Shown here piece after piece: positions 37,647-46,385 of a stretch of DNA of 64,000 nucleotides (position 1 is the first letter of the stretch; every line of letters starts with the position of its first letter). Source of the stretch: Capsulimonas corticalis (GTDB lineage: Bacteria > Armatimonadota > Armatimonadia > Armatimonadales > Capsulimonadaceae); contig NZ_AP025739.1 in assembly GCF_003574315.2 (NCBI RefSeq), positions 3,844,001-3,908,000 on the forward strand, written 5' to 3'. The notes under the pieces were generated by a model. That model ran no database searches. It was given only the letters and a program-made list of their open reading frames with translations, and was not told where the DNA came from. Both the position numbers and the translations under genes were made by a program.

Positions 37647-37675
37647 TTGACATGCAAAACGTTCGGTGATATAAT
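37647..37675 (+). promoter_or_regulatory. Perfect consensus promoter of the secreted GH26 gene
   Basis: TTGACA (37647-37652), exactly 17 bp, TATAAT (37670-37675). A TGCAAA word (37653-37658) lies inside the spacer next to the -35 and another (37635-37640) just upstream, as expected for repressor control. Confidence 0.8.
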
Positions 37676-37838
37676 GGCCCCGGACCACACAAAAGCGTTT
37701 CGCCAGGGCCGTCTAAACCTGAAATGGTTCTTTTGATTCAAATGCAATGTAAATTGGATGAGCCCATGAACGCTGTCGTCCGCCGCTTTAGTTTTAATTG
37801 TTATAATCGGAACACAGTGATGTGGATAAGGAGACAAC

Positions 37839-39803
37839 ATGATCGCTTTTGCTAAACATTGGAAGAAGCTGGCCGCTCCAGCCGCTTTGATCTCTTTCGG
37901 GTTGGCGCTGACGCCGATTCCGAGCGCCTTCGCCGCCGCAGACCCAAATATCACCACGGCGGCGCAGAACGAGCTGAACTATATCGCCTCGATACGCAAT
38001 CAGGGACTGACGCTTTCATCGCAGACAGTCGCCAATCCCTGGTTTCCGGATAATCTCGATCCCAATCCGCCGAACGATAAGATGTCCGAGATCACGCGCG
38101 TCAATCAGATGACCGGGAAGTTTCCGGCGATCATCGGCGAGGATTTCCTCAACTGCGACGCCTACCCGGACCATGGCGCGGCCATCATTCGTCTCGCCAA
38201 GAACTACGCCGCGCGCGGCGGCTTGGTCCAGTTCCAGTTCCATGAGGGCAGCCCGCGCTCCTGGGCGCCCGAAGGATCGTCGTTCTATGTCGGCGGCTCG
38301 AACCCCGCCCCGCTGAGCGGGGGCGAGTGGAGCGATCTGCTGTACAACCCCGGCTCCGCCATCCATCAGAACTGGCAGCACCATATGGATCTGGTCGCCG
38401 GATGGCTGGGGCAGCTGCGCGACGCCAATATCCCCGTGCTGTGGCGGCCGTACCACGAGGCCGACGGCAACTGGTTCTGGTGGGGCGGCAACGCCGGCAA
38501 TTATCAGGCCCTCTGGCGGATGCAGTACTCTTATCTGACCGGGACCAAGGGACTGCACAACCTGATCTGGGTCACATCGTCGCCGACGTCTGGGTTTTAT
38601 CCCGGCGCGAACTTCGTCGATATCAGCGGCATGGATATCTATTCGTCCAACACCACCGATGGATCGTACACATCGTCCAACAACTCGGTGCGCGCGGACG
38701 CCCCCGGCGCGCCGACTGTACTCTCCGAATGCGGGACACTCCCGGATACGAACTATATCCACCAGCTGAATTACGCCTATGTGGATGTTTGGGGCGGTCC
38801 GTATCTGGACCCGAACTATTACTCCACCGGCGGCGCGGCCGGAGCGTACAATTCCCTTCAGCAGGTGCAGAACTTCTACAATGACGGCCGTACCGTCAAC
38901 CTGGACCGCGTCGCGATCCCGACGGCGTTCCTCAGTCCGAACACCTGGTACAAGATCGTCAACAACCACAGCGTCAAGGTGCTGGGCGTCGCGGGCGCTT
39001 CCGGCGCGCTCGGCGCCAACGCCGTGCAGTATGCGGATAACGGTACGCCGGATCATAACTGGCGCTTCGATCTTCTGCCCAACGGCGGCTACCATATCGT
39101 TAACCAGAACAGCGGTCTGCTGCTTGCGGTGAACGGCGCCTCGGGCGCGCAGGGCGCCCAGGTGACTCAGTGGAGCGATAACGGCACGGCGGACCATAAC
39201 TGGGACCTCGTGTCGCAGGGCAATGGGCGCTACCATATCGTCAATCAGAACAGCGGCTTGGCGCTGGGCATCGCGGGAGCGTCGACTTCGGACAGCGCGA
39301 ACGCCGTGCAGTGGGGCGACAACGGCGGCGACGATCACAACTGGGCGATTGTCCCCGTCAGCAGTCCGATCGCGTCAGGCCATCGCTACCATATTGTCAA
39401 TGCGCACAGCGGCCTGTTCCTGGACAATCCCAACGGAACGAATGTCGCGGGAACCTACCTTCAACAATTCGTGAACACCTACTCGCCGGCTCAAGAGTGG
39501 GTGCTGAACAATGTCGGCGGCGACCTCTGGACGGCCGTCAACTACGCCGGCGGCCTGGCGCTCGACGACTACGGCTGGAGCAATACGGCCGGCACGCAGA
39601 TCGACGAATGGTCGTTCAACGGCGCGGCGGTCCAGCAGTGGCATGTCGTCGCGCTGGGCGACGGGACTTACCAAATCAAGAGCGCCGTCAGCAATCTGCC
39701 CATGGAGATCCAGGGCGCCAGTATTGCCAACGGCGGCGCGGTTGGCCAGTGGACCGACAACGGCAACGCCTGCCAGCACTGGACATTCCAGTTCGTCCAA
39801 TAA
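37839..39803 (+). CDS. Secreted GH26 beta-mannanase with ricin-B-type lectin modules
   Basis: 654 residues after AAGGAGA-N5-ATG. A signal peptide (to about residue 33, AFAAA) indicates secretion. The GH26 barrel covers about residues 35-340, with acid Glu207 in LWRPYHEADGNWFWWG and nucleophile Glu297 in VLSECG. From about residue 365 the protein holds two ricin-B-like beta-trefoil lectin modules (CBM13-like), seen as repeated W-x-(I/L)-V-N-x-(N/H)-S-G and Q-x-W elements such as YHIVNQNSGLALGIAG and DHNWRFDL. These probably target the enzyme to mannan or galactose-containing side chains. A terminator hairpin follows. Confidence 0.93.
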   Translation: MIAFAKHWKKLAAPAALISFGLALTPIPSAFAAADPNITTAAQNELNYIASIRNQGLTLSSQTVANPWFPDNLDPNPPNDKMSEITRVNQMTGKFPAIIGEDFLNCDAYPDHGAAIIRLAKNYAARGGLVQFQFHEGSPRSWAPEGSSFYVGGSNPAPLSGGEWSDLLYNPGSAIHQNWQHHMDLVAGWLGQLRDANIPVLWRPYHEADGNWFWWGGNAGNYQALWRMQYSYLTGTKGLHNLIWVTSSPTSGFYPGANFVDISGMDIYSSNTTDGSYTSSNNSVRADAPGAPTVLSECGTLPDTNYIHQLNYAYVDVWGGPYLDPNYYSTGGAAGAYNSLQQVQNFYNDGRTVNLDRVAIPTAFLSPNTWYKIVNNHSVKVLGVAGASGALGANAVQYADNGTPDHNWRFDLLPNGGYHIVNQNSGLLLAVNGASGAQGAQVTQWSDNGTADHNWDLVSQGNGRYHIVNQNSGLALGIAGASTSDSANAVQWGDNGGDDHNWAIVPVSSPIASGHRYHIVNAHSGLFLDNPNGTNVAGTYLQQFVNTYSPAQEWVLNNVGGDLWTAVNYAGGLALDDYGWSNTAGTQIDEWSFNGAAVQQWHVVALGDGTYQIKSAVSNLPMEIQGASIANGGAVGQWTDNGNACQHWTFQFVQ

Positions 39804-39813
39804 ATCCTCACAA

Positions 39814-39853
39814 TTTCACCCCAGCCACACAGAAATGTGAGGCTGGGGTGAAA
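39814..39853 (+). terminator. Terminator after the secreted GH26 gene
   Basis: A 13-bp stem (39814-39826 with 39841-39853) with an inner CACA/TGTG pairing lies 11 bp after the stop. Only a short AT run follows. Confidence 0.7.
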
Positions 39854-39889
39854 ATTCGTCACAAGAAAGCCAATCGGTAAAACTGATTG

Positions 39890-39918
39890 TTGACAGTGGG
39901 ACATATTTGTTTTATAAT
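39890..39918 (+). promoter_or_regulatory. Perfect consensus promoter of the 40027 gene
   Basis: TTGACA (39890-39895), exactly 17 bp, TATAAT (39913-39918). The spacer and -10 lie inside the large palindrome 39901-39953, so occupancy of that site should block transcription. Confidence 0.8.
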
Positions 39919-39953
39919 AAGAAACTTGGTTTCTATCGATAAAACAAATATGT
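39901..39953. repeat. Nested 53-bp palindrome overlapping a promoter
   Basis: Perfect 15-bp outer arms (39901-39915 with 39939-39953) and a perfect inner inverted repeat AGAAAC-TTG-GTTTCT (39920-39934) share exactly the same centre, base 39927. Only the 4-bp segments between the arms are imperfect. It covers the promoter spacer, the -10 and the first transcribed bases. Confidence 0.85.
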
Positions 39954-40026
39954 GATTGCTCTCATCGCAATATAAATGGATTTTATTGCGATTATTGATA
40001 TTCTGTCCCGATGAAGGAGACATAGC

Positions 40027-42027
40027 ATGACTGACATCTCAAGGGCGTTTCGGCGGCTCGCCGCCACCGTCGCGGCGGGAGCCGCCTTCGCCGCGCTGAC
40101 GCCCGCCGCCCAGGCCGACAATTACGCCTGCATCTTTTACTTTTCGAGTTTTGGGGATACGTTCTTCCAGCCGGGCAATCTCGCTCCTACGGGGGATTCG
40201 TGGATCATGCAGGGACAAAGCCCGGCGTACAGCCCCGGCGGCGGGTTAAGCAACTGGTGGGGCAAGCCGCTCTGGGCGGCGACCCATGGCGACGGCACGA
40301 TCAAAAACAACTATCGGTTCTATTTCAATGGCGATCCCGCGCAGACCAACAACGATCTGCTCGACTACCACGCCGACCTTTTGACGCGAATGGGCGTGGA
40401 CTTCGTCGTGCTGGACTTCACCAACGGCGCCGGCGACTTTCCCAACGGCCCGACGTATTTGACGGCGACCAAGGCGCTTTGCAACCGCTGGCAGGCGCGA
40501 ATCGCGGCCGGATTGCCCACGCCGAAAATCGTCTTTTTTGCCTACAATGAAGACACGCTCAACACGATCCAGAACACCTATTTCGCCAACTACGACCCAA
40601 ATCTGTTCTTCAACTATCTTGGGAAAAAGCTCGTCCTCGTCGCCCGTCCGAACATGAACCTGGGGCAGGGGGACGCCGGGCAGCCCGCCATTCCCACCAG
40701 CGGCGCATTCGCCAACTACACCTGCCGCCACACCTGGGGGCTTCAAACCGATGGCTCCTGCTGGCAGTTCAAAGTGGGGTCCAATACGCCGCCGCCCGCG
40801 TTTATGTATAACGGAGCGCCCGAGCAGATGTGCGCGCCGGTCTCCTCGCAATCCAGCACCATGACCACCGACGGCGTCAACCCCAGCCCCGGCGCGTTCG
40901 GCCGCAACGACGGCCAGTATTTCAACACCTATATGACGGCGGCGCAGCAAACAAAGCCGACCTTCACGTTCCTGCATTCCTGGAATGAATGGAACGCCGG
41001 CAATTTCGGCTCGCAGGGCGCTCCATACTTAGTGGACCAATGGCTCGAAGGTTACAGCTCGGATATCGAGCCGATGGCCGGCGGCCACGGTTACCAATAC
41101 TACGACTTGGCCGCGCAGCAAGTCGCCCGACTCAAGAGCAACTTCCCGGTCATCTCCGGCCAGTCCTATATGGTTTACAACCAGAACAGCGGCATGGCGC
41201 TCGATGTCCCCGGCGGCACGAATGTCCACGGGACACAGCTCCAGCAATGGACTCCCAACGGCGCGACCGCGCAGGCATGGACCTTCCACGACCTCGGCGA
41301 CGGCTACTGGGAGATCACCAGCGTCGTCAACGGCCTCGCCCTCGACGATTACGGCTGGGGAACGACCGACGGAACCGTGGTCGACCAATGGGACGCAAGC
41401 TCTTCGCCAGTCTCGTACGCCCAGCAATGGAGCCTGCGTCCGGCGGGCAACGGCTCCTGGAAGATCGTCAACCGCAACAGCGGCCTGACGCTCGGAATCG
41501 CCGGCGCGTCCACCACGGCGGGCGCCAAGACGATGCTTTGGGACGATAACGGCACGGCCGACCACAACTGGTTTCTCATGCCCTCCATCGCCGACGGCTC
41601 CTACAAGATCGTGGCGACCACCACCGGCAACGCGCTCGACGTCGCCAATCTCAACAACGGGGCGCTCGCGCAGCTTCACCCTTACGTCAGCGGCGCGAAT
41701 CAAAAATGGAGCATCCACAACCTGGGCAACGGCAGCTTCTCCATCCGCAACGCCAACGGACGCTCACTCGACTGCATCGGCTGCTCGCCCGCCAACGGAA
41801 CACAAACCGAACTTTACGACTACTGGGGCGGCCCCTGCCAGCAATGGACCATTACGCCAACACCCGGCGGCGCGTACCGAATCAGTACGGCCAATCCCAA
41901 GACCGATGGAACGCACGACGTCCTCGACGGCGCGGGCTGCTCCGGCGCGTCCGGAGCCAATGTGCTCCTTTGGACCTGGGGCGGCGGCGGTTGCCAGCAG
42001 ACGTGGTACATACAGCCGGCGAATTAA
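40027..42027 (+). CDS. Secreted protein with unassigned TIM-barrel-like catalytic domain and ricin-B lectin modules
   Basis: 666 residues after AAGGAG-N8-ATG, with a signal peptide ending AAQA near residue 30. Residues 31-365 form a domain that I cannot place in a glycoside hydrolase family. It has the look of a TIM barrel: strand VDFVVLDFTNG with Asp130, KIVFFAYNED, and FLHSWNEWNAGNFG with Glu321, a position reminiscent of GH99/WbsX-like enzymes. Residues from about 375 contain two ricin-B lectin modules (MVYNQNSGMALDVPGGTN, SIRNANGRSLDCIGC, GGPCQQW). A paralogue with the same architecture lies at 46386. The setting suggests an extracellular glycosidase acting on hemicellulose (inference). 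Confidence 0.75.
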   Translation: MTDISRAFRRLAATVAAGAAFAALTPAAQADNYACIFYFSSFGDTFFQPGNLAPTGDSWIMQGQSPAYSPGGGLSNWWGKPLWAATHGDGTIKNNYRFYFNGDPAQTNNDLLDYHADLLTRMGVDFVVLDFTNGAGDFPNGPTYLTATKALCNRWQARIAAGLPTPKIVFFAYNEDTLNTIQNTYFANYDPNLFFNYLGKKLVLVARPNMNLGQGDAGQPAIPTSGAFANYTCRHTWGLQTDGSCWQFKVGSNTPPPAFMYNGAPEQMCAPVSSQSSTMTTDGVNPSPGAFGRNDGQYFNTYMTAAQQTKPTFTFLHSWNEWNAGNFGSQGAPYLVDQWLEGYSSDIEPMAGGHGYQYYDLAAQQVARLKSNFPVISGQSYMVYNQNSGMALDVPGGTNVHGTQLQQWTPNGATAQAWTFHDLGDGYWEITSVVNGLALDDYGWGTTDGTVVDQWDASSSPVSYAQQWSLRPAGNGSWKIVNRNSGLTLGIAGASTTAGAKTMLWDDNGTADHNWFLMPSIADGSYKIVATTTGNALDVANLNNGALAQLHPYVSGANQKWSIHNLGNGSFSIRNANGRSLDCIGCSPANGTQTELYDYWGGPCQQWTITPTPGGAYRISTANPKTDGTHDVLDGAGCSGASGANVLLWTWGGGGCQQTWYIQPAN

Positions 42028-42087
42028 GACCGGCCAATTGCGGATTTAATGACGCAAAAGAACGCAAGCGGATTTCGTAGTCAGGCC

Positions 42088-42209
42088 GGCGAATAAATTC
42101 GCGCCTATAAGTATGGTCGTCCCCCTCCGGGGACTTCAGAACGTTTACGATCACGTTTCTGAACCCGCGCAGGCGGGTGACCGTACTTTTAGCCGCGAAT
42201 TCATTCGCC
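42088..42209. repeat. REP/MITE-like intergenic palindromic element
   Basis: 122 bp bounded by 19-bp terminal inverted repeats (42088-42106 and 42191-42209, 17 of 19 matching; GGCGAAT-x-AATTCGC cores). Inside are hairpins GTCCCC/GGGGAC (42119-42134) and ACCCGC/GCGGGT (42163-42178). It has no coding capacity and looks like a small mobile or extragenic palindromic repeat. Confidence 0.6.
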
Positions 42210-42310
42210 AGGCATCCTAACGGCGAAGCGCCTTTCTATGTAGGTTTCAATCGCAATATTTACCATTCAGGTCCGAGCCCACACACTGCACTTCACAGGA
42301 GAAACTCACC

Positions 42311-44194
42311 ATGTCCCTCGCTTCTATCCTGGGCGTCCCCAGAACTCTTCGCCTCGGCCGCTCGGTCGCCGCCGCCATGCTTGGCGTCTCCGTGCTCGGC
42401 GGCGTAACGGCCGTCACCGCGCCGGCCGCGCGGGCGTTTACCAATCCCGTTTATAGCTCGGCGGACCCATTCGTCACCTACCAAAACGGCGTGTATCTGA
42501 TGCTCGGCACCAACTATCGCGGCGATGTCACGATCGTTCGGTCGCCCACGATCGCCGGACTTTCTTCATCGCCCCAGCTCAGTGTCTTCGGCACGCCGCG
42601 CGGCTTTGAAGCGCCGGAGATCTACTGGCTGAACAACCATTGGTACATCTATTACACGGACTTCAACGCCAACGGCATGGTCGTCATCGAGAGCGACACC
42701 TCCGATCCGGCCGGCACATACCATTTTAAGAATGTGCTGACGACGAACTCTTACGACGGGACCATTTTGCAGGTCAACGGCGCGCTGTATCTGGTGAGCT
42801 CCACCTTCGGAGACTTGCAAGTGCAGACGATGTCCAATCCTTACACTGTCAGCAGTGGGATGACATCGATCGCGCATATGGACCAGCCCTGGGAATCGGC
42901 GGTGATCGAAGCGCCCAATCAGGTCAACCACAATGGGCAGACGTTTTTACTGTACTCGTCCGGCGTCTACAACCAGAACAACTACGCGGTTGGCGCGCTG
43001 CGCTATAACGGCGGCGATCCCACCAACGCGGCGTCGTGGACGAAGCTTTCCGGCCCGCGCTTTACCGGCAACGGCGGCGACGCCTTTGGGGCCGGCGCCG
43101 CGAGCGCTTTCTACTCGCCTGATGGAACCCAGACATGGTTTGCGTACTCGGCGTACAACGGGGCGCCGGTCGGCGACAACCGCACGATCCGCATCCAGCA
43201 GATGTCTTGGAACGGGGACAACACGCCGAATATGGGAGCGCCGGTCGGCTTGGGCGTCAACCTACCGGAGCCGTCGAGCGGCGGGGCCGCAGCCTCCGTC
43301 TCCAACGGCGTCTACGAGATTCTCGCGAAGACGACGGGCAATGCATTAGATTGCACGGGCTGTGGCAACACCAATGGGACGCAGGTTGAGCTTTGGAACA
43401 CTCTGGGCGGCTCCTGCCAGCAATGGGCGGTCTCCTACAAAGGCGGCGGCGCATACTCCGTGCGCACCATCAATCCCGACGGCAGCGTTGGACGCTCGCT
43501 CGACGCCACCGGATGCTCGCCCAACGACGGGACCCAAGTTGAGCTCTGGGATTTTAGCTTCGCTCCCTGTCAGCAATGGCAGATCAACCCGCAGCCCGAT
43601 GGATTCTTCAACATCGCCACCAACCAGGCCAAGTCTGACGGCACGCATGACGTACTGGACGGCAACGGCTGCTCGGGTGCGGCGGGAACGCATGTGATTC
43701 TGTGGTCGTGGGGCGGAGGCGGCTGCCAGCAGGAGTGGCAGTTCGCGCCGATCAACACGCCGGCGATCGTGTCGGGCGCTTACTACACGCTGACAAACGT
43801 GGCGGCGGGCTTGAACCTGGACGATCCCAACGGAACGAATGCGGCGGGAACAAAGGTCCAGCTGTTCCCGGCGAACGGCGCGACGGCTCAGAACTGGAAG
43901 CTGACGCGTCAGGCGGACGGCAACTACACGCTGACCAATCAGGCGGGCGGTTTGAACCTCGACGATCCCAACGGCCTGGGGGCTGGCACGCTCCAGCAGA
44001 TCTGGCCGGCGAACGGGGCAAGCGCGCAGGAATGGAAGCTGACGGCGTCCGGCAGCGGCGCCTACACGCTGACGAATGCGGCGACCAATCTCAACTTGGA
44101 CGATCCGAACGGCGCGAATACCGCTGGGACTCAACTTCAACTCTGGCCGTCAAACGGGGCGACGCCCCAGCAGTGGAGACTGACGCCGCAGTAA
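42311..44194 (+). CDS. Secreted GH43-like glycosidase with ricin-B lectin modules
   Basis: 627 residues with a signal peptide ending ARAF near residue 38. Residues about 40-320 resemble the five-bladed beta-propeller of GH43 (arabinofuranosidase/xylosidase group). The expected acidic residues are in YSSADPFVTYQNGVYLM, SYDGTILQVNGALYLV and AVIEAPNQVNHNGQTFLLY. From about residue 330 there are two ricin-B-type modules with GNALDCTGCGNTNGTQVELW and repeated LNLDDPNG-x-N-x-AGT elements. Its 3' 890 bp is almost identical at DNA level to the 3' part of the next gene. The start follows a weak AGGAGA site 10 bp upstream. Confidence 0.85.
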   Translation: MSLASILGVPRTLRLGRSVAAAMLGVSVLGGVTAVTAPAARAFTNPVYSSADPFVTYQNGVYLMLGTNYRGDVTIVRSPTIAGLSSSPQLSVFGTPRGFEAPEIYWLNNHWYIYYTDFNANGMVVIESDTSDPAGTYHFKNVLTTNSYDGTILQVNGALYLVSSTFGDLQVQTMSNPYTVSSGMTSIAHMDQPWESAVIEAPNQVNHNGQTFLLYSSGVYNQNNYAVGALRYNGGDPTNAASWTKLSGPRFTGNGGDAFGAGAASAFYSPDGTQTWFAYSAYNGAPVGDNRTIRIQQMSWNGDNTPNMGAPVGLGVNLPEPSSGGAAASVSNGVYEILAKTTGNALDCTGCGNTNGTQVELWNTLGGSCQQWAVSYKGGGAYSVRTINPDGSVGRSLDATGCSPNDGTQVELWDFSFAPCQQWQINPQPDGFFNIATNQAKSDGTHDVLDGNGCSGAAGTHVILWSWGGGGCQQEWQFAPINTPAIVSGAYYTLTNVAAGLNLDDPNGTNAAGTKVQLFPANGATAQNWKLTRQADGNYTLTNQAGGLNLDDPNGLGAGTLQQIWPANGASAQEWKLTASGSGAYTLTNAATNLNLDDPNGANTAGTQLQLWPSNGATPQQWRLTPQ

Positions 44195-44206
44195 TCATGC
44201 TCGCAA

Positions 44207-44240
44207 CCGCCGCGCCGATATTTTCATATCGGCGCGGCGG
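44207..44240 (+). terminator. Terminator-like hairpin after the GH43-like gene
   Basis: A perfect 14-bp GC-rich stem (44207-44220 with 44227-44240) with a TTTTCA loop, 12 bp after the stop. No T-run follows; the second large palindrome starts immediately after it. Confidence 0.65.
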
Positions 44241-44290
44241 CTTGATATACGCATGCCCGAATCCTAATATTCGGGCATGCGTATATCAAG
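44241..44290. repeat. Perfect 22-bp-arm inverted repeat before the SGNH esterase gene
   Basis: The arms at 44241-44262 and 44269-44290 are perfectly complementary with a 6-nt loop. It directly abuts the preceding hairpin and ends 31 bp before the ATG at 44322. It could be a regulatory site, a second terminator, or a structure in the leader. Confidence 0.8.
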
Positions 44291-44321
44291 CCAAATTGCA
44301 CGGTCAGAGAGGACGGAAATC

Positions 44322-46355
44322 ATGGCAAGCATCGCGACATTGTGGTCTCGGCTGGCAATTGTTGGACCTTTGGCGTGTCTGGGAATCGGCATGGCCCAGC
44401 CCCCGGCGGCGTCGGCCGCCGCGCCCACGCGGATCATGCCGCTGGGCGACTCGGTTACCGATGGCTGGACGCCCGAGCCGGGCGGCTATCGCATTCAGCT
44501 TTGGAACGATATCGTCAACAGCGGCGAGGTCGCCGAATTTGTCGGTTCGCAATTCAACGGTCCAGCGGCGCTTGGCTCCCATCACCATGAGGGGCATGCC
44601 GGCTGGACCACGAGCGATATCGCCGGGCAGGTGAGCGGCTGGATGGCGGCGTACGCGCCGCAGATCGTCCTTCTGCAAATCGGCACGAACGACATCAACA
44701 TGAACAAAGATCCGGCGGGCGCGCCCAGCCGCCTCAGCGGCATCATCGATCAGATCTGCACCCAGCTTCCGGCGGGCGGTAAAGTGTTCGTCACAACGCT
44801 CACGCCGGAATCCGATCCGAACTTCAACAATCAGATCCTCAATTTCAATAATCAGCTTCCGGGCATTGTCCAGAGCAAGCAGAGCGTCGGCAAGCCTGTG
44901 TTTCTGGTGGATCAGTACCATACGATCACGACCGCGGACCTCGCCGATGGAACCCATCCCACCCCCGCCGGCTACTCCCGCATGGGCGACGCCTGGTTCA
45001 GCGCCATCCAGTCGTCGGTCGCGTCCGGCGGAACCGGCGTGAACGTCGCTGTCGGAAAGGCGGTGACCGCCTCCAGCTCCGGCGCGGGGCGCGCCGCCAG
45101 TTTGGCGGTTGACGCCAACTGTGGCACGGAGTGGACCGCCAACGGCAACATCCGTCCGTCCTCCCTCACCGTGGACCTGGGCGCCAATGTCAATATTTCG
45201 CGCGCGGAGACGCAGTTCGAGTTTGGCGACGGCGAGTTCTATCAGTATCGCATCGATTCTTCAACGGACGGCGTGAACTGGACAACCTACGCCGATCGCA
45301 CCGGCAACACGGCGCCGACGTCGCTCTATGTGGACAACAATCCGGTTACCGCGCGCTATTTCCGGGTTACGGGAACGGCGGCGCAAAATTCGGGAGATTG
45401 GATCGGTATTTCAGAATTCCAACTTTACAATGGAGCATCGACTGTCGCCGCTTCTTCATTGACTAACGGCGTCTATGAGATCCTCGCGAAGACGACGGGC
45501 AACGCATTAGATTGCACGGGCTGTGGCAACACCAACGGGACGCAGGTTGAGCTTTGGAACACACTCGGCGGCTCCTGCCAGCAATGGGCGGTCTCCTACA
45601 AAGGCGGCGGCGCATACTCCGTGCGCACCATCAACCCCGACGGCAGCGTTGGACGCTCGCTCGACGCCACCGGATGCTCGCCCAACGACGGGACCCAAGT
45701 TGAGCTCTGGGATTTTAGCTTCGCTCCCTGTCAGCAATGGCAGATCAACCCGCAGCCCGATGGATTCTTCAACATCGCCACCAACCAGGCCAAGTCTGAC
45801 GGCACGCATGACGTACTGGACGGCAACGGCTGCTCGGGTGCGGCGGGAACGCATGTGATTCTGTGGTCGTGGGGCGGAGGCGGCTGCCAGCAGGAGTGGC
45901 AGTTCGCGCCGATCAACACGCCGGCGATCGTGTCGGGCGCTTACTACACGCTGACAAACGTGGCGGCGGGCTTGAACCTGGACGATCCCAACGGAACGAA
46001 TGCGGCGGGAACAAAGGTCCAGCTGTTCCCGGCGAACGGCGCGACGGCTCAGAACTGGAAGCTGACGCGTCAGGCGGACGGCAACTACACGCTGACCAAT
46101 CAGGCGGGCGGTTTGAACCTCGACGATCCCAACGGCCTGGGGGCTGGCACGCTCCAGCAGATCTGGCCGGCGAACGGGGCAAGCGCGCAGGAATGGAAGC
46201 TGACGGCGTCCGGCAGCGGCGCCTACACGCTGACGAATGCGGCGACCAATCTCAACTTGGATGATCCGAACGGCGCGAATACCGCTGGGACTCAGATTCA
46301 GCTCTGGGCGTCGAATGGGGCGACGCCTCAGCAGTGGCGGCTAACGCCGCAGTAA
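44322..46355 (+). CDS. Secreted SGNH/GDSL esterase with discoidin and ricin-B lectin modules
   Basis: 677 residues from ATG 44322 (GAGAGGA 8 bp upstream); the signal peptide ends near ASAAA. Residues about 35-225 are an SGNH hydrolase: IMPLGDSVTDGW (nucleophile Ser), LLQIGTNDINMN (Asn block) and DGTHPTPAGYSRMG with the catalytic Asp/His. Such enzymes often deacetylate hemicellulose. Residues about 240-375 are an F5/8-type C (discoidin-like) sugar-binding domain (SLAVDANCGTEWTANG, ARYFRVTGTA). The remaining 300 residues are ricin-B modules nearly identical to those of the GH43-like protein upstream. Confidence 0.9.
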   Translation: MASIATLWSRLAIVGPLACLGIGMAQPPAASAAAPTRIMPLGDSVTDGWTPEPGGYRIQLWNDIVNSGEVAEFVGSQFNGPAALGSHHHEGHAGWTTSDIAGQVSGWMAAYAPQIVLLQIGTNDINMNKDPAGAPSRLSGIIDQICTQLPAGGKVFVTTLTPESDPNFNNQILNFNNQLPGIVQSKQSVGKPVFLVDQYHTITTADLADGTHPTPAGYSRMGDAWFSAIQSSVASGGTGVNVAVGKAVTASSSGAGRAASLAVDANCGTEWTANGNIRPSSLTVDLGANVNISRAETQFEFGDGEFYQYRIDSSTDGVNWTTYADRTGNTAPTSLYVDNNPVTARYFRVTGTAAQNSGDWIGISEFQLYNGASTVAASSLTNGVYEILAKTTGNALDCTGCGNTNGTQVELWNTLGGSCQQWAVSYKGGGAYSVRTINPDGSVGRSLDATGCSPNDGTQVELWDFSFAPCQQWQINPQPDGFFNIATNQAKSDGTHDVLDGNGCSGAAGTHVILWSWGGGGCQQEWQFAPINTPAIVSGAYYTLTNVAAGLNLDDPNGTNAAGTKVQLFPANGATAQNWKLTRQADGNYTLTNQAGGLNLDDPNGLGAGTLQQIWPANGASAQEWKLTASGSGAYTLTNAATNLNLDDPNGANTAGTQIQLWASNGATPQQWRLTPQ

Positions 46356-46385
46356 ATCCCTCGTCACATGCTGAAGGAGAAAATC

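Larger units (their letters stand above)
37420..37838. other. Divergent regulatory region between the LacI gene and secreted GH26
   Basis: 419 bp with no gene. It contains divergent promoters (37425-37453 and 37647-37675) and seven TGCAAA/TTTGCA words at 37462, 37480, 37493, 37596, 37615, 37635 and 37653. One pair forms ATGCAA-T-TTGCAT at 37609-37621, a 13-bp palindrome. Confidence 0.6.

Noticed and set aside
38016-39338. 440-codon minus-strand frame inside the secreted GH26 gene
   Set aside because: The plus strand carries GH26 catalytic motifs and ricin repeats; the minus frame has no recognisable domain or ribosome-binding site.
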